Assembly (NCBI GenBank): GCA_016783125.1
Contig: JADHXE010000013.1
Location: 1 to 32,849 of the forward strand
From: Anaerolineales bacterium
GTDB lineage: Bacteria > Chloroflexota > Anaerolineae > Anaerolineales > UBA11858
Direction of reading: 5' to 3'
DNA: 32,849 bases
Position 1 is the stretch's first letter; each line of letters starts with the position of its first letter. The notes below the pieces were generated by a model that saw only the letters and a list, made by a program, of their open reading frames with translations, had not been told where the DNA came from and did no database searches. Of the stretch, positions 16,242-24,275 are shown in pieces. Both the position numbers and the translations under genes were made by a program.

Positions 16242-16499
16242 ATGCCAGCTGATATTTACAAACTTCCATTGGTGCTAGAGCCGCAACCCGAAGGCGGTTA
16301 CACAATCACCTGCCCGCTGCTGCCCGGCCTGATTACCGAAGCAGATACGCTGGAAGAAGTTGTTCCCAATGCCGCTGATGCGCTGGCTGCGCTGATAGAA
16401 GCGCACCACGATCTCGCCAAACCGTTACCCGCTGTCTTGCAGCCGGTAGACCATACTGCGCCAGTTTGGACAGAAACCCTGATTCCGATAACAGTCTGA
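16242..16499 (+). CDS. hicB: HicB-family antitoxin
   Basis: The 85-residue protein shows the HicB partial RNase H-like fold: YKLPLVLEPQPEGGYTITCPLLPGLITEADTLEEVVPNAADAL. PEGGYTITCPLLPG and the following helix are the family signature. It lacks a separate DNA-binding domain, so self-repression would need another factor or the complex. AAGGAG is 13 nt from the ATG, a long spacing. It overlaps hicA by 34 nt, which implies translational coupling. Antitoxin-first order is the reverse of the usual hicA-hicB order but is known in other HicBA loci. Confidence 0.85.
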   Translation: MPADIYKLPLVLEPQPEGGYTITCPLLPGLITEADTLEEVVPNAADALAALIEAHHDLAKPLPAVLQPVDHTAPVWTETLIPITV

Positions 16500-16708
16500 A
16501 ATACCGCCGGATCGCCAAGAAGTTGCGCCAGCTTGGTTGCGAGGAAATTCCCCGGCGCAGCGGCGGCTCGCATCGCAAATGGCACAACCCCGCTACTGGC
16601 AGCATCGTCTCCATCCCTGATTGGGGTCGCAAAGACTTGAAATTGGGCACATTGCGCCGCATCATTCGCCAACTAAACCTGGATTGGCAGGATTTTCTTC
16701 AGACCTAA
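16466..16708 (+). CDS. hicA: HicA-family mRNA interferase toxin
   Basis: This 80-residue YcfA/HicA protein has a double-stranded-RNA-binding-like fold: LKYRRIAKKLRQLGCEEIPRR, then SGGSHRKWHNP with the catalytic His36, then VSIPDWGRKDLKLGTLRRIIRQL. It cleaves mRNA when free of HicB. The reading frame has no ATG near its start; TTG at 16466, inside hicB, is the best initiator and would lower toxin output relative to antitoxin. Length and motifs are intact, so it is likely functional. Confidence 0.85.
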   Translation: MDRNPDSDNSLKYRRIAKKLRQLGCEEIPRRSGGSHRKWHNPATGSIVSIPDWGRKDLKLGTLRRIIRQLNLDWQDFLQT

Positions 16709-16714
16709 GTAACT

Positions 16715-16792
16715 GTCCAAAAATAACTTGTACGTAGTGCGGGCTTCAGCACGCTAAAGCGAGCACTACAAACAGGGAAGTTATTTTTGGAC
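16715..16792. repeat. 78-bp palindromic element with 15-bp perfect inverted ends
   Basis: GTCCAAAAATAACTT (16715-16729) and AAGTTATTTTTGGAC (16778-16792) are exact reverse complements, and inside them GTAGTGC pairs with GCACTAC. The whole element folds on itself. It lies 6 nt after hicA. No target duplication is evident (TAACT before, GCTCA after). Confidence 0.75.
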
Positions 16793-16852
16793 GCTCACTA
16801 AACAAAGACTATCACAGGTTTACAAGCGGAGTAACCATAGGCGATTGCCCTG

Positions 16853-16890
16853 GACCCTAAGGGGTTTGATAACCCTTGGGGTCTTTCATT
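16853..16890 (+). terminator. Terminator-like hairpin ahead of the VanW gene
   Basis: GACCCTAAGGGGTT-TGAT-AACCCTTGGGGTC forms a nearly perfect stem followed by TTTCATTT. It probably ends the hicBA transcript. It also lies immediately upstream of the -10-like TAAAAT (16894-16899) of the next gene, insulating the two units. Confidence 0.6.
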
Positions 16891-16914
16891 TGGTAAAATC
16901 AGTTTGAATTGCTT

Positions 16915-18792
16915 ATGCGAAATCACACACTGCATCCCCTCCACCCCCTCCAGCGCGCCCTGATCATTTTCATCGGCGGCGTTGGGCTATTCACCCTGGC
17001 CTTGGTGATTTACATCATCAGCTTTCATATCAACTATACCGGGCGCGTCTACCTTGGGGTCAGCGTGGGATGGGTTGATCTCTCGGGGGCGACTCCTGCC
17101 GAAGCTGCCGCGCTTTTAGCCATCGAGTACAGCTACCCCTATAACGGGCAAATCTTGCTGAAAGACCGCGCTCAACTTTGGGTGGCGTCACCTATTGAGG
17201 TCGGCCTGGTTTTCGATCCCCAGGTGAATGCCAGGGAAGCCTATAACCTCGGTCGCAACGGCTCATTCGGAGAACGCCTGGGGGATCAATTCCAGGCCTG
17301 GTATCACGGGATCACCCTCCCCCTAAGGATGACCTTCGACCAGCGCATCGCCCAGCACTATCTCAAATCCATCGCCGCGCAGGTCGATATCCCCACCATT
17401 GAAGCCTCCCTGCATATCGAGGGCCTGGACGTCGTCGTGCAGCCGGGCCAGGTCGGGCGCAGGGTGGATATCCCCACCACGATGGCCGCCCTCGAAGCGC
17501 TCACCCAATCACTCATGGATGGTGAGATTGCGCTGGTGGTGGATGAAGACCCCCCGGTGATTATGGATGTGGAAGAACAGGCGCAGATTGCCAGAAAGAT
17601 CATCAGCGCCCCTTTGATTGTCAAATACCCCGGTGCTGTGGAGGGAGATCCCGGCCCCTGGGCCTTCGCGCGCGGGGATTTGGCAGGCATGTTGGTCATC
17701 GAGCGGGTGACTACGCCCGAGGGGGCAGCATATAAAGTCGGACTCAGCGATGAGCGTTTGCGCAGTTTCCTGAGGGAGATCGCCCCCGACCTGAAGGTAA
17801 AGGAAGAGAATGCCCGCTTCATTTTCAACGACGATACCCGCGAGTTAGAGGTGATCCAATCCGCAATCTACGGTCAAGCTGTGGATGTAGAGACCACCAT
17901 CCAGGTGATCAATGACAAAGTATTGGCCGGGGAACACGATGTTGCCCTGGATATGGAATACACTACTCCCCAGGTCACAGACGAGGCCACTGCCCCGCAC
18001 CTTGGTATCAGCGAATTAGTCAGTTCGCATACCACCTACTACTATGGCTCCGATTCTTCACGCCGGCAAAACATCGCTACGGCAGCCTCACGTTTCCACG
18101 GCTTGTTAATCCCCCCTGGAGAGACCTTCTCGATGGCCGAGGCCTTGGGCAATGTCAGCCTGGATACCGGCTACGCCGAAGCCTGGATCATCTACGGCGA
18201 CCGCACCATCAAGGGTGTCGGCGGCGGGGTGTGCCAGGTCAGCACTACCCTCTTCCGCACAGTCTTCTTCGGCGGCTTCCCCATCGTAGAGCGCTACCCG
18301 CACGCCTACCGGGTCTACTACTACGAGCAGACCTATGGCGGCGGGCATGACGCTAAATGGGCCGGGCTGGACGCCACGGTCTATGTGCCGGTGGTGGATT
18401 TCAAATTCACCAACGACACCGAGTACTGGCTGTTGATGGAAACCTACGTTGGGGCGAACTACCTGACCTGGAAGTTTTACTCCACCAGCGACGGGCGCAG
18501 CGTCGATTGGGACACCACCGGCCTGACGGATAAACAAGATCCCCCCGAGCCGCGCTACGAAAAGAATGAAGATTTAGATCAGGGTGAAATCAAACAGGTG
18601 GATTGGTCAGTAGAAGGCGCTGTGGTAACTGTCACCCGGGATGTGTGGCGAAATGGCGAAATCATCGACGAGGATACCTTCGAGACGAATTACATGCCCT
18701 GGCGCGCCGTCTGCGAGTACGGCCCCGGTACCCCGGGGATGCCGCCCGATGACCCCAATCCCGATAACCCCTGCAAGCCGGATAGCGATTAA
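16915..18792 (+). CDS. VanW (YoaR-like) family membrane-anchored protein
   Basis: This 625-residue protein has one N-terminal membrane helix (LIIFIGGVGLFTLALVIYII) and a large extracellular part. Residues 45-330 contain peptidoglycan-binding-like (PG_binding_4) repeats with the ATPAEAAALL pattern. The VanW domain spans about 365-530, with SSHTTYYYGSDSSRRQNI, NGLLIPPGETFS-like GLLIPPGETFSMAEALG, and GGGVCQVSTTLF around Cys440. A Pro/Asp-rich tail closes it. VanW proteins are linked to the cell wall and glycopeptide resistance loci but their reaction is not established. ATG 16915 has TAAAAT 15 nt upstream and no Shine-Dalgarno, so the leader is very short; TTG at 16909 is an alternative. Confidence 0.88.
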   Translation: MRNHTLHPLHPLQRALIIFIGGVGLFTLALVIYIISFHINYTGRVYLGVSVGWVDLSGATPAEAAALLAIEYSYPYNGQILLKDRAQLWVASPIEVGLVFDPQVNAREAYNLGRNGSFGERLGDQFQAWYHGITLPLRMTFDQRIAQHYLKSIAAQVDIPTIEASLHIEGLDVVVQPGQVGRRVDIPTTMAALEALTQSLMDGEIALVVDEDPPVIMDVEEQAQIARKIISAPLIVKYPGAVEGDPGPWAFARGDLAGMLVIERVTTPEGAAYKVGLSDERLRSFLREIAPDLKVKEENARFIFNDDTRELEVIQSAIYGQAVDVETTIQVINDKVLAGEHDVALDMEYTTPQVTDEATAPHLGISELVSSHTTYYYGSDSSRRQNIATAASRFHGLLIPPGETFSMAEALGNVSLDTGYAEAWIIYGDRTIKGVGGGVCQVSTTLFRTVFFGGFPIVERYPHAYRVYYYEQTYGGGHDAKWAGLDATVYVPVVDFKFTNDTEYWLLMETYVGANYLTWKFYSTSDGRSVDWDTTGLTDKQDPPEPRYEKNEDLDQGEIKQVDWSVEGAVVTVTRDVWRNGEIIDEDTFETNYMPWRAVCEYGPGTPGMPPDDPNPDNPCKPDSD

Positions 18793-19203
18793 TGATCACC
18801 AAGGTGCGATGCACGTCCAACATGCGATGCACCTGCTTCTGAATACGCCGCGCTGCGATGTATCCTCATGCGTTCCACGCAGAGCGTTGGAACGAGAGTA
18901 TAACACCTTGAACAGTGTCATCGCGAGTGTTCGCTGGCCGTAGGCCCGCCTCTGGCGTGCGTGCCGTTGGCATTGCGAAGCGATCTCCCTCGGCCGAAGG
19001 CCCGCAAAGCGTGCCATGGAGGAGATTGCTTCATTTCATTCGCAATGACAGTTGTTTAGTATTGTGTTCAATATCATGCTGACCAACACATTATTCGTGA
19101 AATTAGTGTAATTCGTCCCCATTCGTGATAACTGCCTGACTTTTCTGGATACGAAGCTCAACATTGTACCCTCATGCGTTCCACGCAGAGCGTTGGAACG
19201 AGA
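18793..19203. repeat. Repeat-filled gap with 34-bp direct repeats and nested palindromes
   Basis: An identical 34-bp sequence (CCTCATGCGTTCC...GTTGGAACGAGA) occurs at 18864-18897 and 19170-19203. Each copy is nearly palindromic around AGAG. Before the first copy TGCGATGCAC is repeated twice. Between them lies a TCATCGCGAG...CGCAATGACA repeat into which GCC-NNN-GGC units are inserted at 18937-18971 and 18993-19001, the latter followed by CGCAAAGCG. The rest, 19050-19160, contains a fragment of an ATTCGTGAAATTAGTG-type repeat. No gene is seen here. Confidence 0.75.
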
Positions 19204-19216
19204 CTGCGAGAGCAGA

Positions 19217-21442
19217 TCAGTCGGGATTGACGCTCGGCCCTGGCTGAGCCAGCAAACTGGCAATATCTCTCAACGCCAGCCACCACTGCTCCTTGGGGCG
19301 CTGATACTCCAGATCGACCATGCGCTGGAAATCGCGCATATCGTGGTAGGCGTACTTCCCCTCCTGCAATCCCATAAAGGCGCTGCGGTTGGAGCGTTTC
19401 GTACACGCATCAATCAAGAATTCGAGGCTCAGCCGGGCCAGCCGCGTGGCCTGAATGCGGTCAAACGGAGAAGGATCACCACCTTGCTGCAGATGACCTA
19501 AAATTGCAGGACGCACATCGAAGAGATCGCGGCCCTCCTCCTCGAACAAGGCACACATAAATCCAGTCGAATACACTTTATTGGCATATTCATTGCGGAT
19601 CATCAGCCCTAGCTTTTTCCCAGAGCGAAAGCCCTGGCTCAAGGTTTCCACATCGGCTTGCAGGTCGTTCAGAGTGACACCTTCTTCGTGCATATAAACG
19701 CGTTCTGCGCCAGTCGCCAATCCGCCCAACAGCGCCAGGTATCCGCACCAATGCCCCATCACTTCCACAACGAAGCAGCGCCGCGTAGCCACTGCCGATT
19801 GTTTGATCTTGTCCACGGCGTTGACAATACTATTGAGGGCAGTATCCGCGCCGATGCTGAGTTCTGAACCCGGCAGGTTGTTGTTGATCGAGGCCGGGAT
19901 ACAAATTGTGGGCAGATCGAAGGCCGGGAAATTAGCTCGCTGCTCATACAATTTATAAACCGCCTCGTAGCCATTCCAACCCCCGATCATGATCAGCGCG
20001 TCGATTTTGTTGACTTCAATCGTCCGGGCGATGGCGTATAAATCTTTGCCCTTGGGGACTAAACGGCTGGTGCCCAGCCCTGAACCACCCATGGACACCC
20101 AGCCGCCCATACTCATCCAATTGAGCTCTTCGACTTCGTTCTCGGCCATGCCCTCAAAGCCATTGTAGATACCTAACATAATATGGCCCTTATCGAGTCC
20201 CAGGCGGGTGGCAGCTCTCGAAGCAGTGTTCATCCCCGGGGCAGGGGCGCCGGCGTTGAGAATGCCGATGCGGAGACGCTTTTGATCTGGATCGGGGGCA
20301 TGGGGGATGGCGCGCACCATGGTCTTCAGTGTACGATAGGCATCGGTGAAGCTAGAACTACGCAAAGCCATGGCTTTCGCATAATCCTTGGCTTCCACAG
20401 CATTGGCAACCGCATGGGTCTTCTCCACGCACTCCATCAGAGGCAGCCTGACAATACGATTGCCCTTGAAGCTAATTTGCAAAGGCTCGTCATCAGGCCC
20501 GGCTTCGATGATGGCATTGACAGCCTCGTATCCCAGAAATGTACCCAGGTTGCGGTCGAAAGCGCTGGGACGGCCGCCGCGCTGGACGTGCCCAAGCACC
20601 GTCACGCGCACTTCCTCGCCTAACCTTTCTTCCAATGCCTTCTGCACATCACTGCTGCCGATATAATTGCCATCCCGATCCCGAGCCCCCTCAGCCAGAA
20701 TGACAATGCTGTCACGGCGTCCTGCGGCGCGCCCTGCCTTCAAGCGTTCAGCCATCACTTCTTGCCAGTTATCCACATCGGGGGGATTTTCGGGGATCAG
20801 CACCCAATCAGCGCCGCAGGCCAGCGCGCCCATCATAGCCAGGTAACCGCAGTTGCGTCCCATCACTTTGACCACAAAAGTCCGTTGATGGCTGGCGGCC
20901 GTGCTGGTGATGGCGTCTACCGCCTCGGTGATACGATGCAGGGCTGAATCTGTTCCGATGGTCATATCCGTGCCATAGAAGTCATTATCGATGGAGCCTA
21001 CCAAACCAACAATTAGCAAGTTTGGGTAAACTGCGGCTTCATCAGCGCTGATCTCCCCTTTTTCAGCCAGTTCGGTTACCAGCAATAACCACTCCTGTCG
21101 GAAGAGGTTCGCGCCAGTCAGGGAGCCATCGCCGCCGACCACGATCAATCCCTCGATACCGCGTTCGATTAGATTTTTAGCGGCCACCAGGCGTCCCTCG
21201 CGGGTACGGAATCGTTCACAGCGCGCGGTACCGATCACCGTGCCGCCACCCTGCAAGATTCCGCCAACGGAATCCCAATCCATCTTGCGGATGCGGTCCC
21301 CGCCATCGACCAGCCCTTGGTAGCCTTCATAAACCGTATAAACTTCCAGACCGCGATCCAGGGCAGTACGCACCACAGACCGGACAGCAGCGTTCATGCC
21401 CTGGGCGTCGCCTCCGCTTGTGAATACTGCAATTCGTTTCAT
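19217..21442 (-). CDS. Fused tandem 6-phosphofructokinase, eukaryote-like
   Basis: At 741 residues it is about twice the usual bacterial length and contains two PFK domains (about 1-375 and 388-741). The N-half keeps GGDGS (103-107), the catalytic GSIDND (Asp152), GTDMTIGTDSALHRI, FVVKVMGRNCGY and GHVQRGG, so it should phosphorylate fructose-6-phosphate with ATP. The C-half has GGWNG (487-491) instead of GGDGS and SINNN instead of TIDND, with Asn520 and Asn522 replacing both acidic residues. It still keeps MGHWCGY and GHLQQGG. This mirrors animal and fungal PFK, whose C-half is an allosteric module. AGGAGA precedes the ATG. It is single and unlinked to other glycolytic genes. Confidence 0.95.
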   Translation of the reverse strand: MKRIAVFTSGGDAQGMNAAVRSVVRTALDRGLEVYTVYEGYQGLVDGGDRIRKMDWDSVGGILQGGGTVIGTARCERFRTREGRLVAAKNLIERGIEGLIVVGGDGSLTGANLFRQEWLLLVTELAEKGEISADEAAVYPNLLIVGLVGSIDNDFYGTDMTIGTDSALHRITEAVDAITSTAASHQRTFVVKVMGRNCGYLAMMGALACGADWVLIPENPPDVDNWQEVMAERLKAGRAAGRRDSIVILAEGARDRDGNYIGSSDVQKALEERLGEEVRVTVLGHVQRGGRPSAFDRNLGTFLGYEAVNAIIEAGPDDEPLQISFKGNRIVRLPLMECVEKTHAVANAVEAKDYAKAMALRSSSFTDAYRTLKTMVRAIPHAPDPDQKRLRIGILNAGAPAPGMNTASRAATRLGLDKGHIMLGIYNGFEGMAENEVEELNWMSMGGWVSMGGSGLGTSRLVPKGKDLYAIARTIEVNKIDALIMIGGWNGYEAVYKLYEQRANFPAFDLPTICIPASINNNLPGSELSIGADTALNSIVNAVDKIKQSAVATRRCFVVEVMGHWCGYLALLGGLATGAERVYMHEEGVTLNDLQADVETLSQGFRSGKKLGLMIRNEYANKVYSTGFMCALFEEEGRDLFDVRPAILGHLQQGGDPSPFDRIQATRLARLSLEFLIDACTKRSNRSAFMGLQEGKYAYHDMRDFQRMVDLEYQRPKEQWWLALRDIASLLAQPGPSVNPD

Positions 21443-21462
21443 GTGATTATTTTCTCCTGTAC

Positions 21463-21522
21463 GTAAGTATTTCGTATTTCGTAACCCGCATAGAGGATTC
21501 TCTTACGCAATACGAAATACGC
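21463..21522. repeat. Imperfect palindrome of TACGAAATACG units
   Basis: CGTAAGTATTTCGTATTTCG faces CTTACGCAATACGAAATACG. The same words fill the cores of the TIR elements at 23234-23376 and 24276-24401, but here the TIR ends are missing. It separates urocanate hydratase from the phosphofructokinase on the minus strand. Confidence 0.6.
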
Positions 21523-21530
21523 AACACGCT

Positions 21531-23183
21531 CTACTTCAACATCGGCATTTTTATACCATGCCGTTTGGCCGCCTCGATGGCCTGCTCGTATCCGGCATCC
21601 GCATGACGGACGACGCCCATACCCGGATCAGTCGTCAGCACGCGCTCCAATCGGCGCGCGGCCTCGGCGGTGCCATCGGCGACGATAACCTGCCCGGCGT
21701 GCTGGCTGTAGCCGATACCGACACCGCCGCCATGATGGAACGAAACCCAGGTAGCGCCCCCCACCGCGTTGATCAGCGCGTTGAGGATCGCCCAATCGCT
21801 GACCGCGTCCGTGCCATCCTTCATCGCTTCCGTTTCCCGGTTGGGGGAAGCCACCGAGCCAGCATCCAAATGATCTCGTCCGATCACGATAGGCGCTTTA
21901 ACAATGCCCTCAGCAACCAGGTTGTTGAATGCCAAACCCGCCTGTGCCCGTTCCCCATACCCTAACCAGCAAATACGCGAGGGCAAGCCCTGGAAGGGAA
22001 TTTTCTCTCTAGCCATGCGCATCCAACGGTGAAGATGTTCATCCTCGGGGAATAGCTCCATGACCACTTCATCAGTGCGGTAGATATCCTCAGGGTCACC
22101 AGAAAGCGCCACCCAGCGGAAGGGCCCTTTGCCCTCACAAAACAGCGGTCGAATATAGGCTGGCACAAAGCCGGGGAAATCGAAGGCATCTTCCACACCA
22201 TGGTCGAAGGCGCGCTGCCTTAAGTTGTTGCCATAATCGAATACCTCCGCGCCTTTCTTTTGGAATGCCAGCATGGCCTCGACATGTTTGGCCATGGATG
22301 CCATAGAACGTTTTTCATATTCCTTGGGATTAGACTCACGCAGGAGTTCAGCTTCTTTCACACCCAGGCCAGTGGGGACATAGCTATACACATCATGAGC
22401 TGGCGTCTGGTCGGTGACGACGTCAGGGATGACACCGCGCAGAACCATTTCGGGGTAAATATCGGCGGCATTGCCGATCAAGCCGATGGATTTGGGCGTG
22501 CCATCATCTACGGCCTCTTCAACCAGGGTCATGGCTTCTTCAAGGGTATCCACCACCATATCCACATAGCCGATCTCCAGGCGGCGTCTGGCGCGTTCGG
22601 GATCGATTTCCACGATCAAGCAAACCCCTTCATTCATGGTCACCGCCAGGGGTTGGGCGCCACCCATGCCGCCCAGGCCGGCAGTCAGCACAAACTTGCC
22701 TTTCAATGAATCCCACCCGCGCTGTTGAGCCAGCGATCCGAGGGTTTCATACGTACCCTGCAAGATACCCTGCGTGCCAATATAAATCCACGAACCAGCG
22801 GTCATCTGGCCATACATGATCAGACCCTGGGCGGCCAGTTCGTCGAAATGCTCCTGCGTGGCCCAAAAGGGTACCAGGTTCGAGTTGGCAATCAACACCC
22901 GCGGCGCATCGCCATGAGTCCTAAACACAGCCACCGGCTTGCCAGACTGCACCAGCAAGGTTTCGTCATCTTCCAAATCTACCAGCGCGGCCAGAATGGC
23001 ATCAAAGGCCTCCCAGCTTCGGGCCGCCTGACCCCTGCCTCCATACACGACCAAATCTTCGGGGCGTTCAGCAACCTCAGGGTCCAGGTTATTCTGGATC
23101 ATGCGATATGGCGCTTCGCTCAGCCAGGATTTGCAAGTTCTTTGGGTGCCGCGCGGGGCCCGCACCGTACGAGGGTTGGACAT
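21531..23183 (-). CDS. hutU: Urocanate hydratase
   Basis: This 550-residue enzyme converts urocanate to imidazolonepropionate in histidine degradation using tightly bound NAD. Family sequences are continuous: [38 protein letters not shown], the NAD loop [20 protein letters not shown], and [19 protein letters not shown]. The start at 23183 is supported by CAGGAGG five nt before ATG; the longer frame to 23246 would run into the TIR element. No hutH, hutI or hutG is adjacent. A perfect palindrome 18-36 nt upstream is a possible operator, and the TIR element lies about 50 nt upstream, close to the promoter. Confidence 0.96.
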   Translation of the reverse strand: MSNPRTVRAPRGTQRTCKSWLSEAPYRMIQNNLDPEVAERPEDLVVYGGRGQAARSWEAFDAILAALVDLEDDETLLVQSGKPVAVFRTHGDAPRVLIANSNLVPFWATQEHFDELAAQGLIMYGQMTAGSWIYIGTQGILQGTYETLGSLAQQRGWDSLKGKFVLTAGLGGMGGAQPLAVTMNEGVCLIVEIDPERARRRLEIGYVDMVVDTLEEAMTLVEEAVDDGTPKSIGLIGNAADIYPEMVLRGVIPDVVTDQTPAHDVYSYVPTGLGVKEAELLRESNPKEYEKRSMASMAKHVEAMLAFQKKGAEVFDYGNNLRQRAFDHGVEDAFDFPGFVPAYIRPLFCEGKGPFRWVALSGDPEDIYRTDEVVMELFPEDEHLHRWMRMAREKIPFQGLPSRICWLGYGERAQAGLAFNNLVAEGIVKAPIVIGRDHLDAGSVASPNRETEAMKDGTDAVSDWAILNALINAVGGATWVSFHHGGGVGIGYSQHAGQVIVADGTAEAARRLERVLTTDPGMGVVRHADAGYEQAIEAAKRHGIKMPMLK

Positions 23184-23200
23184 ATCAGCCTCCTGTTCGT

Positions 23201-23219
23201 CTGTCGAATCTTTCGACAG
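23201..23219. promoter_or_regulatory. Perfect palindrome upstream of hutU, possible operator
   Basis: CTGTCGAA-TCT-TTCGACAG is an exact 8-bp inverted repeat with a 3-nt centre, placed 18 nt before the hutU start. It is unlike the repeat families around it, so a regulator binding site or a 5'-UTR hairpin is plausible. Confidence 0.5.
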
Positions 23220-23233
23220 CGTATATATTTTTA

Positions 23234-23376
23234 GGGTGTGTTTCATTTCGGTTGAAGATGTCGCTGTGTATTGCGTATTGCGTATTACGTATTTTGGAAG
23301 GCTTACGAAATATGCCGTAGGCAGTACGCAATACGGACACCTGCGTTCGGCGCATCAACTCATTTGAAACGCACCC
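23234..23376. mobile_element. TIR element copy A (MITE-like), with 9-bp target duplication
   Basis: The 143-bp element begins GGGTGTGTTTCA and ends TGAAACGCACCC (11 of 12 inverted matches; a further GTTGA/TCAAC pair lies inside). It is flanked on both sides by ATATTTTTA (23225-23233 and 23377-23385), a perfect 9-bp target-site duplication. The core is a palindrome of ATACGTATT-like words with no coding capacity. It sits upstream of hutU. Copy B at 24276-24401 is in opposite orientation. Confidence 0.88.
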
Positions 23377-23388
23377 ATATTTTTAATA

Positions 23389-23496
23389 GAACTTACGCAA
23401 TTGCAGGGCAAATCATGGAGAAAGCCCCCCCAGCCCCCCAATTCTTGGGGGAGCAGAAGGATTCCCCCCAAGGTTGGGGGGCGGCTGCGTAAGTCC
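23389..23496. mobile_element. Short element with GAACTTACGCA / TGCGTAAGTCC ends and C-run hairpins
   Basis: The 108-bp element starts GAACTTACGCA and ends TGCGTAAGTCC, inverted repeats differing at one position. The inside holds hairpins of CCCCCCAA/TTGGGGGG. A second element with the same ends lies at 29515-29623, and a single GGACTTACGCA end lies at 32814. No clear target duplication was found. Confidence 0.65.
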
Positions 23497-23511
23497 TAAT
23501 TTAACAGAAAT

Positions 23512-23542
23512 CCCCTCTTGATCAATTATACGCCAAGAGGGG
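23512..23542 (-). terminator. Possible terminator hairpin downstream of the Rrf2 gene
   Basis: CCCCTCTTG and CAAGAGGGG are exact 9-bp arms with a 13-nt loop, followed on the minus strand by ATTTCTGTT. It is 75 nt past the rrf2 stop. The poor T-run leaves the role uncertain. The remaining bases to 23617 show nothing further. Confidence 0.4.
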
Positions 23543-23617
23543 AAGATGGATCAACTTTTCGATTGTTCGCGGCCGTTTGGAAAGGAGATTCGGGATGAAG
23601 GTTAGGGTTGATTCTGG

Positions 23618-24037
23618 TTATCCCACGGGGGCTTTTTGCCCATTTACAAATTTAGAGAAATTCGTTGAACCCAGCCGCTCGACCAAATCCTTTTGAGCAT
23701 CACACCAAACAGGTCGCATCAGGCAATTGTCTTCAAATACGCAAACGCCATCATCACCCACGCACTCGTTCAGGTGAATCGGCCCATCGATGGCTTCGAC
23801 CACATCCAAGAGGCTTATACCCTGAGGATCACGCGCCAAGGAGACACCACCTCGAGCGCCGCGTGAAGTATGTAATAACCCGGCTACGGATAATTGAGAG
23901 ACAATCTTAGCCAGGAATGAAGGCGGGATATGCTGCTCGGCAGCGATTTTGCTGGTGGCCGCCCGATTACCCTGGCCCAATGTAGTTAGATAATAAACCG
24001 CTCGCACTGCGTAATCGGCCTGACGTGTGATTTGCAT
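23618..24037 (-). CDS. Rrf2-family transcriptional regulator with probable Fe-S cluster
   Basis: This 139-residue protein has the Rrf2 winged-helix: MQITRQADYAVRAVYYL at the N-terminus and IPPSFLAKIVSQLSVAGLL as recognition helix, with SRGARGGVSLAR as wing. Cys92, Cys99 and Cys105 (C-x6-C-x5-C) in the dimerisation loop resemble the cluster ligands of IscR/NsrR/RsrR-type regulators, and Cys112 is nearby. It probably senses iron, redox state or NO. AAGGAA precedes the ATG by about nine nt. No Isc/Suf genes are adjacent. It stands alone between the two inverted TIR elements. Confidence 0.9.
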   Translation of the reverse strand: MQITRQADYAVRAVYYLTTLGQGNRAATSKIAAEQHIPPSFLAKIVSQLSVAGLLHTSRGARGGVSLARDPQGISLLDVVEAIDGPIHLNECVGDDGVCVFEDNCLMRPVWCDAQKDLVERLGSTNFSKFVNGQKAPVG

Positions 24038-24120
24038 ATTAATTTTTTCCTTTTTTGGCCTTACGGGTAAGATTTATCTCCATTATTTTAGAGTGTTTTT
24101 GTCCGATCTACAAGTGACAG

Positions 24121-24194
24121 AGGTCATTGCTCAGAAATGACCTTTTGCGCACCGCCACCCCCCTCAATCCCCCCGCATCGGGGGGATTGAGGGG
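24121..24194. repeat. Two hairpins upstream of the Rrf2 gene
   Basis: AGGTCATT/AATGACCT (24121-24128 and 24136-24143) is an 8-bp hairpin followed by TTT. CCCCTCAATCCCCCC/GGGGGGATTGAGGGG (24160-24174 and 24180-24194) is a perfect 15-bp hairpin with a 5-nt loop. They occupy the 408-bp gene-free stretch 24038-24445 with TIR copy B. TAAAAT near 24088-24093 (minus strand) may be the rrf2 -10 box, so the first hairpin could be a regulatory site. Confidence 0.7.
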
Positions 24195-24275
24195 ATTCGT
24201 GCCAAATAGCACAGCTTATGGTAAGATTTCCGGGCTATAAAGGTTACTGAAATGACTAGCAAGCAAAAAACAAAT

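Noticed and set aside
18864-19203. CRISPR array
   Set aside because: Only two copies of the 34-bp repeat exist, separated by about 270 bp, with no regular spacers and no cas genes.
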